From NCBI GenBank assembly GCA_964419255.1, contig CAYQOU010000110.1:1-7472 (forward strand): a DNA stretch of 7,472 bases, given 5' to 3'. Under the pieces are notes generated by a model. That model was not told the origin of the DNA. It made no database searches and saw only the letters and a program-made list of their open reading frames with translations. Origin of the DNA: CAZPHU01 sp964419255 (GTDB lineage: Bacteria; Fibrobacterota; Chitinivibrionia; Chitinivibrionales; CAYFVL01). This document shows, one piece after another, positions 1 through 6,384 of the stretch (position 1 is its first letter; each line of letters begins with the position of its first letter). Both the position numbers and the translations under genes were made by a program.

Positions 1-42
1 TCTTTCTCATCTTGCATTCAGAGAAGCCGCAGAGAACATATC

Positions 43-1473
43 GTGGATAAAAAAAATCTTAAGTATTATACGGAAGTACGGAAAAATCACTGGGATAAAG
101 TTTTTAAGCGAAACAGAAGCTTTTCGATGAACAGGTATTATCACGAACGTCTTTCCCGGGTTTATCAGTTTATTATACCTCAGGGATCGACTGTTCTGGA
201 AATCGGCTGTGGAAACGGGCGTCTTCTATCGGCATTGAATCCGGCTCGGGGAGTAGGCATTGACATCTCAGAAAAAGCGATTGCTCAAGCAAAAGAATCA
301 TGTCCCAGACTGGAGTTTTATGCTGCAGATGTACATGAATGGGATACATCAGAACAATTTGATTATATCATTTTGTCAGATATTGTAAACGATTTATACT
401 GTGTCCAAACTGTATTTGAAAGACTGCAGAAATTCTGTAAGCCTCAGACAAGAATAATTGTAAACACTTACAGCAGGATATGGGATTTGCCCCTATCAGT
501 TGCAGCTTTTTGCGGGTTGGCTACTCCGCGGTTGCGGCAAAATTGGCTTACTCCCGAGGATATTCGAAATCTGTTTCATCTTACCGGCTACGAAACTCTC
601 CGCACCTGGCGGGAAATAATTTTTCCCGTGAAAGTTCCTTTTCTGACCAACCTATGTAACAAATGGCTGATACATTTAGGGCCATTAAATGTTCTGGGGC
701 TCACCAATTTCGTTGTAGCCCGCTCTCTGCAGGCTTGCAAAAACAACGTGCAAGCTCCTAAAGTGTCGATAATTGTTCCGGCACGAAATGAGGCCGGCCA
801 TATTGATTCGATCCTACAGCGGGTGCCAGAGCTTGGAAGAGGAACGGAGATTGTATTTGTAGAGGGTAATTCGGTAGACAATACCTATGAGGCGATTAAA
901 GCTGCTTTACCGAAGTATCCCCAAAAAGAGTGTCAGCTTCACCGCCAGAAAGGAAAAGGCAAAGGAGATGCTGTCCGCCTTGGGTTTGAGATGGCTACTG
1001 GTGAGTTACTCATGATACTTGATGCCGATTTGACTGTCGCCCCGGAAGATCTCTCAAAATTCTATGACCTAATCGTTTCAGGGAAAGCAGAATTTGTCAA
1101 TGGTGTTCGTCTTGTCTATCCGATGCAGGATAAGGCGATGCGATTTATAAACCTGCTTGGGAACAAATTTTTCAGCATTCTGTTCACCTGGCTTCTGGGC
1201 CAGCGTGTGAAGGACACTCTTTGTGGAACAAAGGTTCTGTATAAGCGTGACTATGAAAGAATAAGAGATAATCGTTCCTATTTTGGTGATTTCGATCCAT
1301 TTGGTGATTTCGATCTTCTCTTCGGGGCATCAAAGCTGAACATGCGGATTGTAGATATTCCCGTAAGGTATGCAGAGCGGACTTATGGAACAACTAACAT
1401 CAGCCGCTGGAGTCATGGTTTTTTACTCCTGAAAATGGCAGCACTTGCTTGCAGAAGACTTAAATGTATCTGA
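43..1473 (+). CDS. SAM-dependent methyltransferase / DPM1-like family 2 glycosyltransferase fusion protein
   Basis: A 476-residue two-domain protein. Residues about 30-225 are a class I SAM methyltransferase: motif I VLEIGCGNG at 51-59 and the acidic end of strand 2 at GIDIS (72-76). Residues about 240-450 are a GT-A family 2 glycosyltransferase like polyprenyl-phosphate mannose/glucose synthases: VSIIVPARNE at 241-250, the metal/sugar-nucleotide motif DAD at 327-329, DTLCGTK at 391-397, and GDFD twice at 415-424. The tail (TYGTTNIS, then a hydrophobic stretch) suits a membrane-associated enzyme. The inferred role is making a lipid-linked sugar, with the methyltransferase acting on the sugar, lipid or a later product. 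The start is GTG with a weak purine-rich AGAGA upstream. The frame has no stop back to base 1, so the true start could be outside the window. Another frame reads to a TAA at 48-50, which could be the end of an upstream gene overlapping this start by 8 bases. Confidence 0.9.
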   Translation: MDKKNLKYYTEVRKNHWDKVFKRNRSFSMNRYYHERLSRVYQFIIPQGSTVLEIGCGNGRLLSALNPARGVGIDISEKAIAQAKESCPRLEFYAADVHEWDTSEQFDYIILSDIVNDLYCVQTVFERLQKFCKPQTRIIVNTYSRIWDLPLSVAAFCGLATPRLRQNWLTPEDIRNLFHLTGYETLRTWREIIFPVKVPFLTNLCNKWLIHLGPLNVLGLTNFVVARSLQACKNNVQAPKVSIIVPARNEAGHIDSILQRVPELGRGTEIVFVEGNSVDNTYEAIKAALPKYPQKECQLHRQKGKGKGDAVRLGFEMATGELLMILDADLTVAPEDLSKFYDLIVSGKAEFVNGVRLVYPMQDKAMRFINLLGNKFFSILFTWLLGQRVKDTLCGTKVLYKRDYERIRDNRSYFGDFDPFGDFDLLFGASKLNMRIVDIPVRYAERTYGTTNISRWSHGFLLLKMAALACRRLKCI

Positions 1474-1525
1474 TAGATTAAAATCGGGACAAGGTCTCTT
1501 TCGACTTTATTTTCAATGTTCGATA

Positions 1526-1585
1526 CCCCTCCTGCGTATCCCATTCCATACCGCTTCAGCGGGAGGACGGAATATGCAGGAGGGG
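1526..1585 (+). terminator. long imperfect hairpin in the convergent gap, possible terminator
   Basis: The arms CCCCTCCTGC (1526-1535) and GCAGGAGGGG (1576-1585) are perfectly complementary over 10 bases. Inside them ATTCC pairs with GGAAT, and a tip CCGC-TTCA-GCGG (1551-1562) closes the structure. It lies 50 bases after the stop of the fusion gene, between two convergent genes, where a terminator is expected. The T-rich stretch on the plus strand begins only about 8 bases after the stem, so this is not a textbook intrinsic terminator. It could also be a small palindromic repeat element. Confidence 0.4.
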
Positions 1586-1723
1586 GAAAAGCTTGTTTTT
1601 GTCGTATTCTTTTTCTCTTCTTCTTTTTATCCGTTTCGAATTTATCGCTCGGAGTAACCGAAGGGGTCGTTCCAAAAAAAACGATTCCGATTTAGTCAGA
1701 CTTCTAATTGAACATGGTATCGA

Positions 1724-3292
1724 TCAAATATCTTTCGGTTTAAGACGAAAGTATACCCACTTTTCTTCTTCTTTCCACGATTCAAATTGAACTGAATCAT
1801 AGTCATAACGGTTCGATACAAGCTCGATCACCGGTTCAAGATTTTTGCCGTGGAAAATGAGGCCATTGTAGCTCTTGCCCTCCGATAAGGCGTTGCTTAT
1901 GTCCGCCAGGCTTTCTTTACTGCCATAGATCTCAGGAGTAAAAGTATCGACGGTTACCGATGGATAATAGTGACGGATTATGGGCATCGAAAATCTTACG
2001 GCAAGTATCCGTTGGGGTTTTTCTTTTTCTATATATCGTACCATTTGGGTCTTGGGAGAAGGAGCGTTGATAAACTCAGGAAGAAAAGTGAGCTTTAGAA
2101 AAGAAAACTGTATTACGCACAATGTAGCTAATGTCAGGATCTGCAGAAATCTTTTCTTCTCCAGCAAAAACGAGACGGATATCCCCAGTGCGATTGTTCC
2201 GGCTGCAATAAAGGTTACCGTATAGGTCGGATTGAGACACTGATTGCGGAGTGTGGTAGCCAGTATCAGAACCATATAGGTGATTATGGGAAAGAGCATG
2301 TATTTTCTCTTCCTTACCAATAAAAACGAACCAAGCAGGAGTCCTGAAAAGGCAATACTCATGTCGACCGGCAAGTGTTCAAATCGTGTCATCCAATATT
2401 TCCATATTGGCATGGGACTGAATGCAGAACCCCTGTAGATCATAAAGTATGCCTGAGTGATGTAGCTTTTGAGTAACGACAGCTTGATGATAGAGGCAGG
2501 CCACATGACAAAGATGACTCCTATCCATATCAGAAAGGAAGTTCTGATTACCCGCAGTAGTTTAAAATTGTTCTTACCGAGCCTGTATTTAACAAACAAC
2601 GCACAGATCACCCATGTAACCATCATTGCGGCCGCATACTCATTGCTGAGAAAAGTCAAAGCCAGAAAGGCTGCACTTAAGAAGAAATATCCCTCCGCAC
2701 CTGTCTGCACTGCTTTGATAAGAAAGAACAGGCACAGGATACATGTAAAAGTTAGTGCACCATGAGTGGAGAGTATCATCGTAGAGACATAAAGAGATAC
2801 ACTTCCCAACAGGCATAGTGCCGTTAAGAGCGAAACTGAAAAACTACACGTCCGGCGCAGCAAAAGCATGCATCCGGAAAAAACAGCAAGCGCACAGAAG
2901 AATTGGAACAATAGCGAATACATGCGGACGCGAAAGTCACTGTCACCAAATATCCACCTGCCCAGAGACAGGTAATAGAAATATAGAGGACCATGCCAGT
3001 GCCTGTAGACAGAAATATCATCCGATGAACGGATGAATTTCGACAAATCGGTTTTGGAATCCTTCTGAGTTCCCCGTGAAAGCCCCATCTTTAGAAACGT
3101 AGTGAATGGCAATGTCTTACGATCCAGATAGTTGCCGAAAAAACCCTTATTGGCGGCATATACATAGTCTGCCTCATCTTCCGCCAAAACAACATCCGGG
3201 ATACTGTTATGAAAGAAGGTGACAAAAACTGCCAGAAGGATTAAGGCTCCTGCCCAATAGGTCGCTTTTCTGTTCAGAGGATTCGAAAACAT
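1724..3292 (-). CDS. polytopic GT-C superfamily glycosyltransferase (GT39 / PMT_2-like)
   Basis: A 522-residue integral membrane protein with about 10-12 hydrophobic segments (for example 12-28, 128-147, 152-170, 178-196, 202-236, 251-275, 311-326, 331-347, 357-376, 382-400) and a soluble C-terminal part from about 405. The N-terminal design is that of lipid-phosphate-sugar dependent transferases: one membrane helix, then an acidic loop motif AEDEAD (37-42), where an Asp/Glu pair normally forms the catalytic site, then RHWHGPLYFYYL (97-108) and WIFGDSDFRVRMYSLLF, which match the PMT_2 pattern. Such enzymes move a sugar from a polyprenyl-phosphate carrier to protein, lipid or polysaccharide on the outer face of the membrane; the acceptor is unknown. 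The start ATG has AGGA (3301-3304) 8 bases upstream. The gene converges on a DPM1-like enzyme that could supply its donor. The family call is good; sugar and acceptor cannot be predicted. Confidence 0.82.
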   Translation of the reverse strand: MFSNPLNRKATYWAGALILLAVFVTFFHNSIPDVVLAEDEADYVYAANKGFFGNYLDRKTLPFTTFLKMGLSRGTQKDSKTDLSKFIRSSDDISVYRHWHGPLYFYYLSLGRWIFGDSDFRVRMYSLLFQFFCALAVFSGCMLLLRRTCSFSVSLLTALCLLGSVSLYVSTMILSTHGALTFTCILCLFFLIKAVQTGAEGYFFLSAAFLALTFLSNEYAAAMMVTWVICALFVKYRLGKNNFKLLRVIRTSFLIWIGVIFVMWPASIIKLSLLKSYITQAYFMIYRGSAFSPMPIWKYWMTRFEHLPVDMSIAFSGLLLGSFLLVRKRKYMLFPIITYMVLILATTLRNQCLNPTYTVTFIAAGTIALGISVSFLLEKKRFLQILTLATLCVIQFSFLKLTFLPEFINAPSPKTQMVRYIEKEKPQRILAVRFSMPIIRHYYPSVTVDTFTPEIYGSKESLADISNALSEGKSYNGLIFHGKNLEPVIELVSNRYDYDSVQFESWKEEEKWVYFRLKPKDI

Positions 3293-3384
3293 ATCAATTT
3301 TCCTGTTTTTCTCAAAAATGCATCGAACCAGATGCGCTTTTACTTGTTTTCAACAAAGAATATATCCTTTGGTTTTAATCGCTC

Positions 3385-3412
3385 TTTATAAGGATCTGGA
3401 GTGTACAAACAA
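3385..3412 (-). promoter_or_regulatory. candidate sigma70-like promoter for the GT-C gene
   Basis: On the minus strand TTGTTT (3412-3407) and TATAAA (3390-3385) are separated by 16 bases and lie about 90 bases before the GT-C start codon. The -10 is close to consensus and the -35 matches only in TTG. The position is right but the match is modest. Confidence 0.25.
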
Positions 3413-3489
3413 AAAAGAGTAATCTCGTTTTCATTCACCAGCATTCACACTCTGAAAAATTACCATTGGCCAAGGAGGCAGGGAAATAA

Positions 3490-3600
3490 ATGATCATGGA
3501 CCGAGTCATAGATGATAAGAAACTACTATTTTACCCACTTTTTATGCCACTTTTTACGACTCATTGTTTCTATTCCAATCATGGGCGCAGGGTGGTATAA
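3490..3600 (+). CDS. possible small ORF, 36 codons, unknown
   Basis: The only support is a perfect AAGGAGG (3472-3478), 11 bases before the ATG, with a second AGGGA (3480-3484) at closer spacing. The predicted peptide has a charged N-terminus (MIMDRVIDDKK) and a hydrophobic stretch (LLFYPLFMPLF) too short to be a confident membrane helix, and it ends ...GRRVV. I recognise no family. A clear promoter for it is not visible. It may be chance or the head of a decayed gene. Confidence 0.15.
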   Translation: MIMDRVIDDKKLLFYPLFMPLFTTHCFYSNHGRRVV

Positions 3601-3601
3601 T
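3593..3601 (+). promoter_or_regulatory. orphan extended -10 box
   Basis: TGGTATAAT is a perfect extended -10 (TGnTATAAT). The -35 region 17 bases upstream (TTCCAA, 3573-3578) is poor, which extended -10 promoters tolerate. A transcript would start in the palindrome at 3603-3618 and run antisense into the 3' end of the beta-helix gene. There is no plus-strand gene downstream, so either it makes a non-coding or antisense RNA or it is fortuitous. Confidence 0.2.
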
Positions 3602-3694
3602 ATCCCGCTAAAGCGGGACAGGAGCAGGGTACAGCACTTCGGGTCTGTAGTGCTGAATAAAAAAATATTATCTACAGGTGGCTTTTTTCACGAG

Positions 3695-3716
3695 AAAATC
3701 GACAGGTTATTGTCGA
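3695..3716 (-). terminator. weak intrinsic terminator after the beta-helix gene
   Basis: Read on the minus strand, three bases after the stop codon, TCGACA pairs with TGTCGA around a 6-base loop (3716-3699) and is followed at once by TTTT (3698-3695). The stem is short and only half G+C, so it would be a weak terminator; the position is ideal. Confidence 0.35.
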
Positions 3717-3719
3717 GGT

Positions 3720-4817
3720 TCAATACGCTTCTCTATCATAGAATTCCTGTCCGCCCCATAGTCCTATATCGTTTCTGCTGCCGTCGATGTCCTGGAAATC
3801 TTTTCCTTTCTTTCCGGCATCGACACAGGGGGAGTATGGGGACAGCTCATAGCGTCTGTAAGTGCCCAGACGGCGTCTGTGAGCGGTGGAGTCGGGCAGA
3901 TGATTGTGCAGGATCTTGACCAGTGAAGTGTCTTTTACATCCGATCTGTCACTCGGAAGACGGCTATCCTGCTCCACAGCCAGAGATTCGGCAGGGGAGC
4001 CCGCAAATATCGGATCGGTATAAAGGTTACCATTATAATCGATCGAGTCGCTATTATGATTCAGGTCAAACAGAACACCAAGCTCAGGATCACAACCGTG
4101 CAGATCCCGATCTCCATTGCCGAAAACACAATTATTGGAGAAGTGCATAGCCGATACGCCATCAGACCACACCCCGTGGTTACGATTGAAGACGAAGATG
4201 CTGTTATAGATGCGCGGATTTGAATGAAGTATCCTTATTCCCGCAACAAAGTTGTGTGCCGCAATCGTGTTAAATATGTCAGGAAATGCTTTGTCGCGGC
4301 AGATAATTCCTACGTTGTTGAATTCTGTGGCAACATTACGGATCAGTGGGGAACACCCGCTTACGGTTATGCCCTGATAGGCACCCGCTATATCGGTATA
4401 GGCGATTTCGGTGAAAGGATCTACCGCCTCATCCAGCACAATTCCATACCAGCGAGTCGAGACTGAGTCGTCTTTCAGGGGGGAAAAACTAATACGATTG
4501 TTTCGACGCCCCACGCAGCTTAAGACACCCTTTACGGTGATAGAAACGGAAAACGAGTCCGCATAGTCGCGCTGGACTATTTTTTTATCATATGCGTGTG
4601 GCTGCCCCACGTAGATACGAGTGCCCGGGCCGATCACCAGTCGGGCCGATCTGTCGATCAATATGTCATCGGTGATGACATACGGCCCCTTTTCCTGCGT
4701 CCAACGTTCATCATCGGCAATAACGCCGCGCTTTTCGGTAAAAGAATAAGCAGATGCACTAAGCAGGAATGACCAGCAGATGATGACGAATAATCTTTTT
4801 GGTACTATACTAGACAT
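3720..4817 (-). CDS. exported right-handed parallel beta-helix protein
   Basis: A 365-residue protein with an N-terminal signal peptide: basic SSIVPKRL, a hydrophobic core to about 20, and an ASA-type cleavage site near 21-23. Residues about 39-70 (WTQEKGPYVITDDI, then LVIGPGTRIYVG) are the usual entry to secreted beta-helix proteins, followed by WYGIVLDE at 123-130. From about 135 to 235 come beta-helix coils in which short strands alternate with Asn/Gly turns (SPLIRNV, GIICRD, GIRILHSNPRIYNS, GVWSDG, NNCVFGNGD). The end carries the common closing motif SPCVDAG...DIDGSRNDIGLWGG (329-356). Proteins of this shape bind or cleave polysaccharide or serve as surface adhesins; no catalytic set is recognisable here, so the activity is open. 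No C-terminal sorting domain or anchor is seen. The start overlaps the broken upstream gene by 8 bases and has no clear Shine-Dalgarno, which suggests coupling to upstream translation. Confidence 0.8.
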   Translation of the reverse strand: MSSIVPKRLFVIICWSFLLSASAYSFTEKRGVIADDERWTQEKGPYVITDDILIDRSARLVIGPGTRIYVGQPHAYDKKIVQRDYADSFSVSITVKGVLSCVGRRNNRISFSPLKDDSVSTRWYGIVLDEAVDPFTEIAYTDIAGAYQGITVSGCSPLIRNVATEFNNVGIICRDKAFPDIFNTIAAHNFVAGIRILHSNPRIYNSIFVFNRNHGVWSDGVSAMHFSNNCVFGNGDRDLHGCDPELGVLFDLNHNSDSIDYNGNLYTDPIFAGSPAESLAVEQDSRLPSDRSDVKDTSLVKILHNHLPDSTAHRRRLGTYRRYELSPYSPCVDAGKKGKDFQDIDGSRNDIGLWGGQEFYDREAY

Positions 4818-5340
4818 CAGTAACCAGTTCTCTATATTTGTGATATGTTGTCAATTCCTTTTTGCCAGTGGCAAAATCTGATTTGTCCGATATTTTATAC
4901 TCATTGCGCAAAATTCCACGGATTATGGTGCAGTATTCAGCATGTCTCTCGGTATCAACAAGGTGAATTCTGTCTGAATCTATCATGATTAAAATCCATG
5001 TCTTTGGTAGAGTCTTCACGGCACTGTCAACAGCAGTTGTGCTGAAAGCTTAACTAACCGTTGCTGTGTATCCTCGCGCGGAAGCGCTGCGCGGTTTGCT
5101 ATAGATAAGCGTTATCTCTTCAAGCACTGAGCCCTTCTTCAGAACCGCCAGTTGGATCCCTCTGTTTGAAATAGCCCGATACACACTGATTGCCCCGGAC
5201 TGAATTGTATACAGTTCCCGGGAGAAATCGTTGTCATAGAATAGATGAGTTCCCTTTTTTGTGGGCTTGATCGGTGTCCTCACTGATGGTTTTCCGAAAA
5301 TGTTCCAGAAAGAATGTCGCCCTACCGCCTTATTGTACAT
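4810..5340 (-). pseudogene. cyclic-nucleotide-binding (CAP_ED-like) domain protein, broken by an in-frame stop
   Basis: Two open stretches in the same frame (5340-5053 and 5049-4813) are separated by a single TAA at 5050-5052. The first, 96 codons, has cNMP-domain features: ELYTIQSGAISVYR (42-55), LAVLKKGSVLEE (64-75) and KPRSASAR (82-89). These correspond to the phosphate-binding cassette, with the usual Glu and Arg kept (E75, R84) but the Gly before Glu replaced by Glu (family G-E-M; here E-E-I). It stops in TATVS, within the last beta strands. After the stop the frame continues with VDSAVKTLPKTWILIMIDSDRIHLVDTERHA, which resembles the domain's C-terminal helix, then a tail without a recognised fold. 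The whole, about 176 codons, fits a one-domain sensor. I read it as a decayed gene; readthrough or a sequencing error are alternatives. The N-terminus is uncertain, because the frame is open upstream to the hisF stop. The last bases overlap the beta-helix start. Confidence 0.72.
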
Positions 5341-5604
5341 CCATGTACGATCGGAGGCAAGAGGAGAGTGGGAAGGGGGAAGCTCAAAGTCGAAAGGATA
5401 AAAGGTGATAAATTGGGGGATGTGCTCCTTTTGCCGGATTTCCCTTATCTGAGGCCTGTTCTCTGTATCCAGTTTTGTTTTACCGCTGAATCGCGGCGGG
5501 GCGTGAAGGCTTGAGGAGGAAAAAAATAACTTTTTGTCTAAATATTTATCCTGTAGACATTCCGGCTCTTTCAGACTTGGTAGCTGAAATACTGTCTGTC
5601 GGTC
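5341..5604. other. gap between hisF and the broken cNMP gene
   Basis: On the minus strand this gap stays open in the frame shared by hisF and the cNMP remnant (88 codons). The predicted residues resemble no family I know and include low-complexity Ser/Pro stretches, so it is probably non-coding. It contains a weak stem GTCTA/TAGAC (5536-5540 with 5554-5558) and, on the minus strand, a run of eight T about 6 bases beyond an A-run. That could mark a poor hisF terminator. There is no clear promoter. Confidence 0.35.
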
Positions 5605-6384
5605 CTAATAATGCATGCGTATCTTTATTCCCCGGGAATGGAGGTATTCTTTTAGCTGGCTGATGGTGTATTCGCCGTAGTGGAGGATTGAGGCAACCAG
5701 AGCCGCATCGGCACCGCCCTGTGTGAGCACATCGTAGAGGTGCTCGGGCTTTCCGCCACCGCCGGAGGCGATCACCGGAATAGAGACCGCATCGACAATC
5801 GTGCGGGTCAGAGTCAACTCGTAGCCCTTCTTTGTGCCGTCCGCATCGATCGAATTGACCACGATTTCGCCGGCTCCCAGGCACTCTCCCTCCTGTGCCC
5901 ACCAGATAGCATCGATACCCATCGGAGTACGACCGCCGTTTATCACGATCTCATACCCTGATGGGATCTCGTCTGTTACCTTCACCTTGCGGACATCCAT
6001 CGACAGCACCACACATTGAGCGCCGAATGCCGCGGAGGCCTCGGAGATTAGCTTCGGATTTTTCACCGCCGCACTGTTGACATTGATCTTCTCGGCGCCG
6101 GCAAGAAGGACCTTCGAACAGTCTTCAACCGTTCGAAGCCCCCCGCCCACCGAAAAGGGGATAAACACCTGCGAGGCCACATCGCTGACAACATCAATCA
6201 TGATGTTTCGCTTGTCGCTGGAGGCGGTTATGTCGTAAAATACCAGCTCATCCAGCCCCTCCTCATAATACTTGCGGGCTGTAGTGACAGGATCACCGAT
6301 ATTTTTGGTGTCCACAAATTTCACACTCTTGGCCAGGTGACCGTCACGGACATCGAGACAGGAAATCAGTCGTTTACTCAGCAT
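5605..6384 (-). CDS. hisF: imidazole glycerol phosphate synthase, cyclase subunit HisF
   Basis: A 259-residue cytoplasmic (beta/alpha)8 barrel, normal length for HisF. With ammonia from HisH it converts PRFAR to imidazole glycerol phosphate and AICAR, in histidine synthesis with a link to purines. Both catalytic aspartates stand at the standard positions: D11 in ISCLDVRDG and D130 in VLSMDVRK. The two phosphate-binding loops are visible as FSVGGG (77-82) and ASGGGGK (206-212), and SIDADGTKKGY (178-188) is typical. A stretch at 134-157 (VKVTDEIPSGYEIVINGGRTPMG) is the longer loop seen in many bacterial HisF proteins. The retained D11 argues against the LPS-type HisF2 paralogue that works with WbpG. 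The start ATG lies inside the end of hisH (7-base overlap, ATGCTGA), so translational coupling is likely. Confidence 0.97.
   Translation of the reverse strand: MLSKRLISCLDVRDGHLAKSVKFVDTKNIGDPVTTARKYYEEGLDELVFYDITASSDKRNIMIDVVSDVASQVFIPFSVGGGLRTVEDCSKVLLAGAEKINVNSAAVKNPKLISEASAAFGAQCVVLSMDVRKVKVTDEIPSGYEIVINGGRTPMGIDAIWWAQEGECLGAGEIVVNSIDADGTKKGYELTLTRTIVDAVSIPVIASGGGGKPEHLYDVLTQGGADAALVASILHYGEYTISQLKEYLHSRGIKIRMHY

Larger units (their letters stand above)
3293..3719. other. 427-base intergenic region with hairpins and no convincing gene
   Basis: No long protein-like frame is visible on either strand. It contains the GT-C upstream region, a 36-codon ORF with a strong Shine-Dalgarno (3490-3600, +), an extended -10 box (3593-3601, +), a perfect 7-bp palindrome TCCCGCTAAAGCGGGA (3603-3618), and a second stem CAGCACT/AGTGCTG (3632-3638 with 3649-3655) followed by an A-run. 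A terminator-like hairpin for the beta-helix gene lies at 3695-3716. The dense structure at 3593-3716 could be terminators and untranslated leaders, a small RNA, or an old palindromic repeat. The sequence does not decide between these. Confidence 0.5.

Noticed and set aside
588..881. 97-codon minus-strand ORF inside the methyltransferase-GT fusion
   Set aside because: It lies entirely antisense to a gene with intact motifs and resembles no protein family.
1282..1315. 18-base-period direct repeat (TTTGGTGATTTCGATC twice) in the fusion gene
   Set aside because: It encodes FGDFDP-FGDFDL, which I recall as a conserved motif of this GT2 family, so it is functional protein sequence and not a recent duplication.
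1732..1751. Small inverted repeat CTTTCG/CGAAAG near the end of the GT-C gene
   Set aside because: It lies inside the last codons, is only 6 bp and has no following T-run on the minus strand, so it is weak as a terminator.
3512..3919. 135-codon plus-strand ORF crossing into the beta-helix gene
   Set aside because: It is antisense to a well-supported secreted protein, is rich in Arg/Cys/His and shows no domain logic.
5546..5902. 118-codon minus-strand ORF across the end of hisF
   Set aside because: It is an out-of-frame shadow of hisF, with Arg/Gly-rich low-complexity composition typical of a frame shift of a real gene.
5605..6384. HisF2-type (WbpG partner) LPS enzyme
   Set aside because: D11 is present in a canonical CLDVRDG context, whereas the LPS-type paralogue loses that Asp, and there is no WbpG neighbour.
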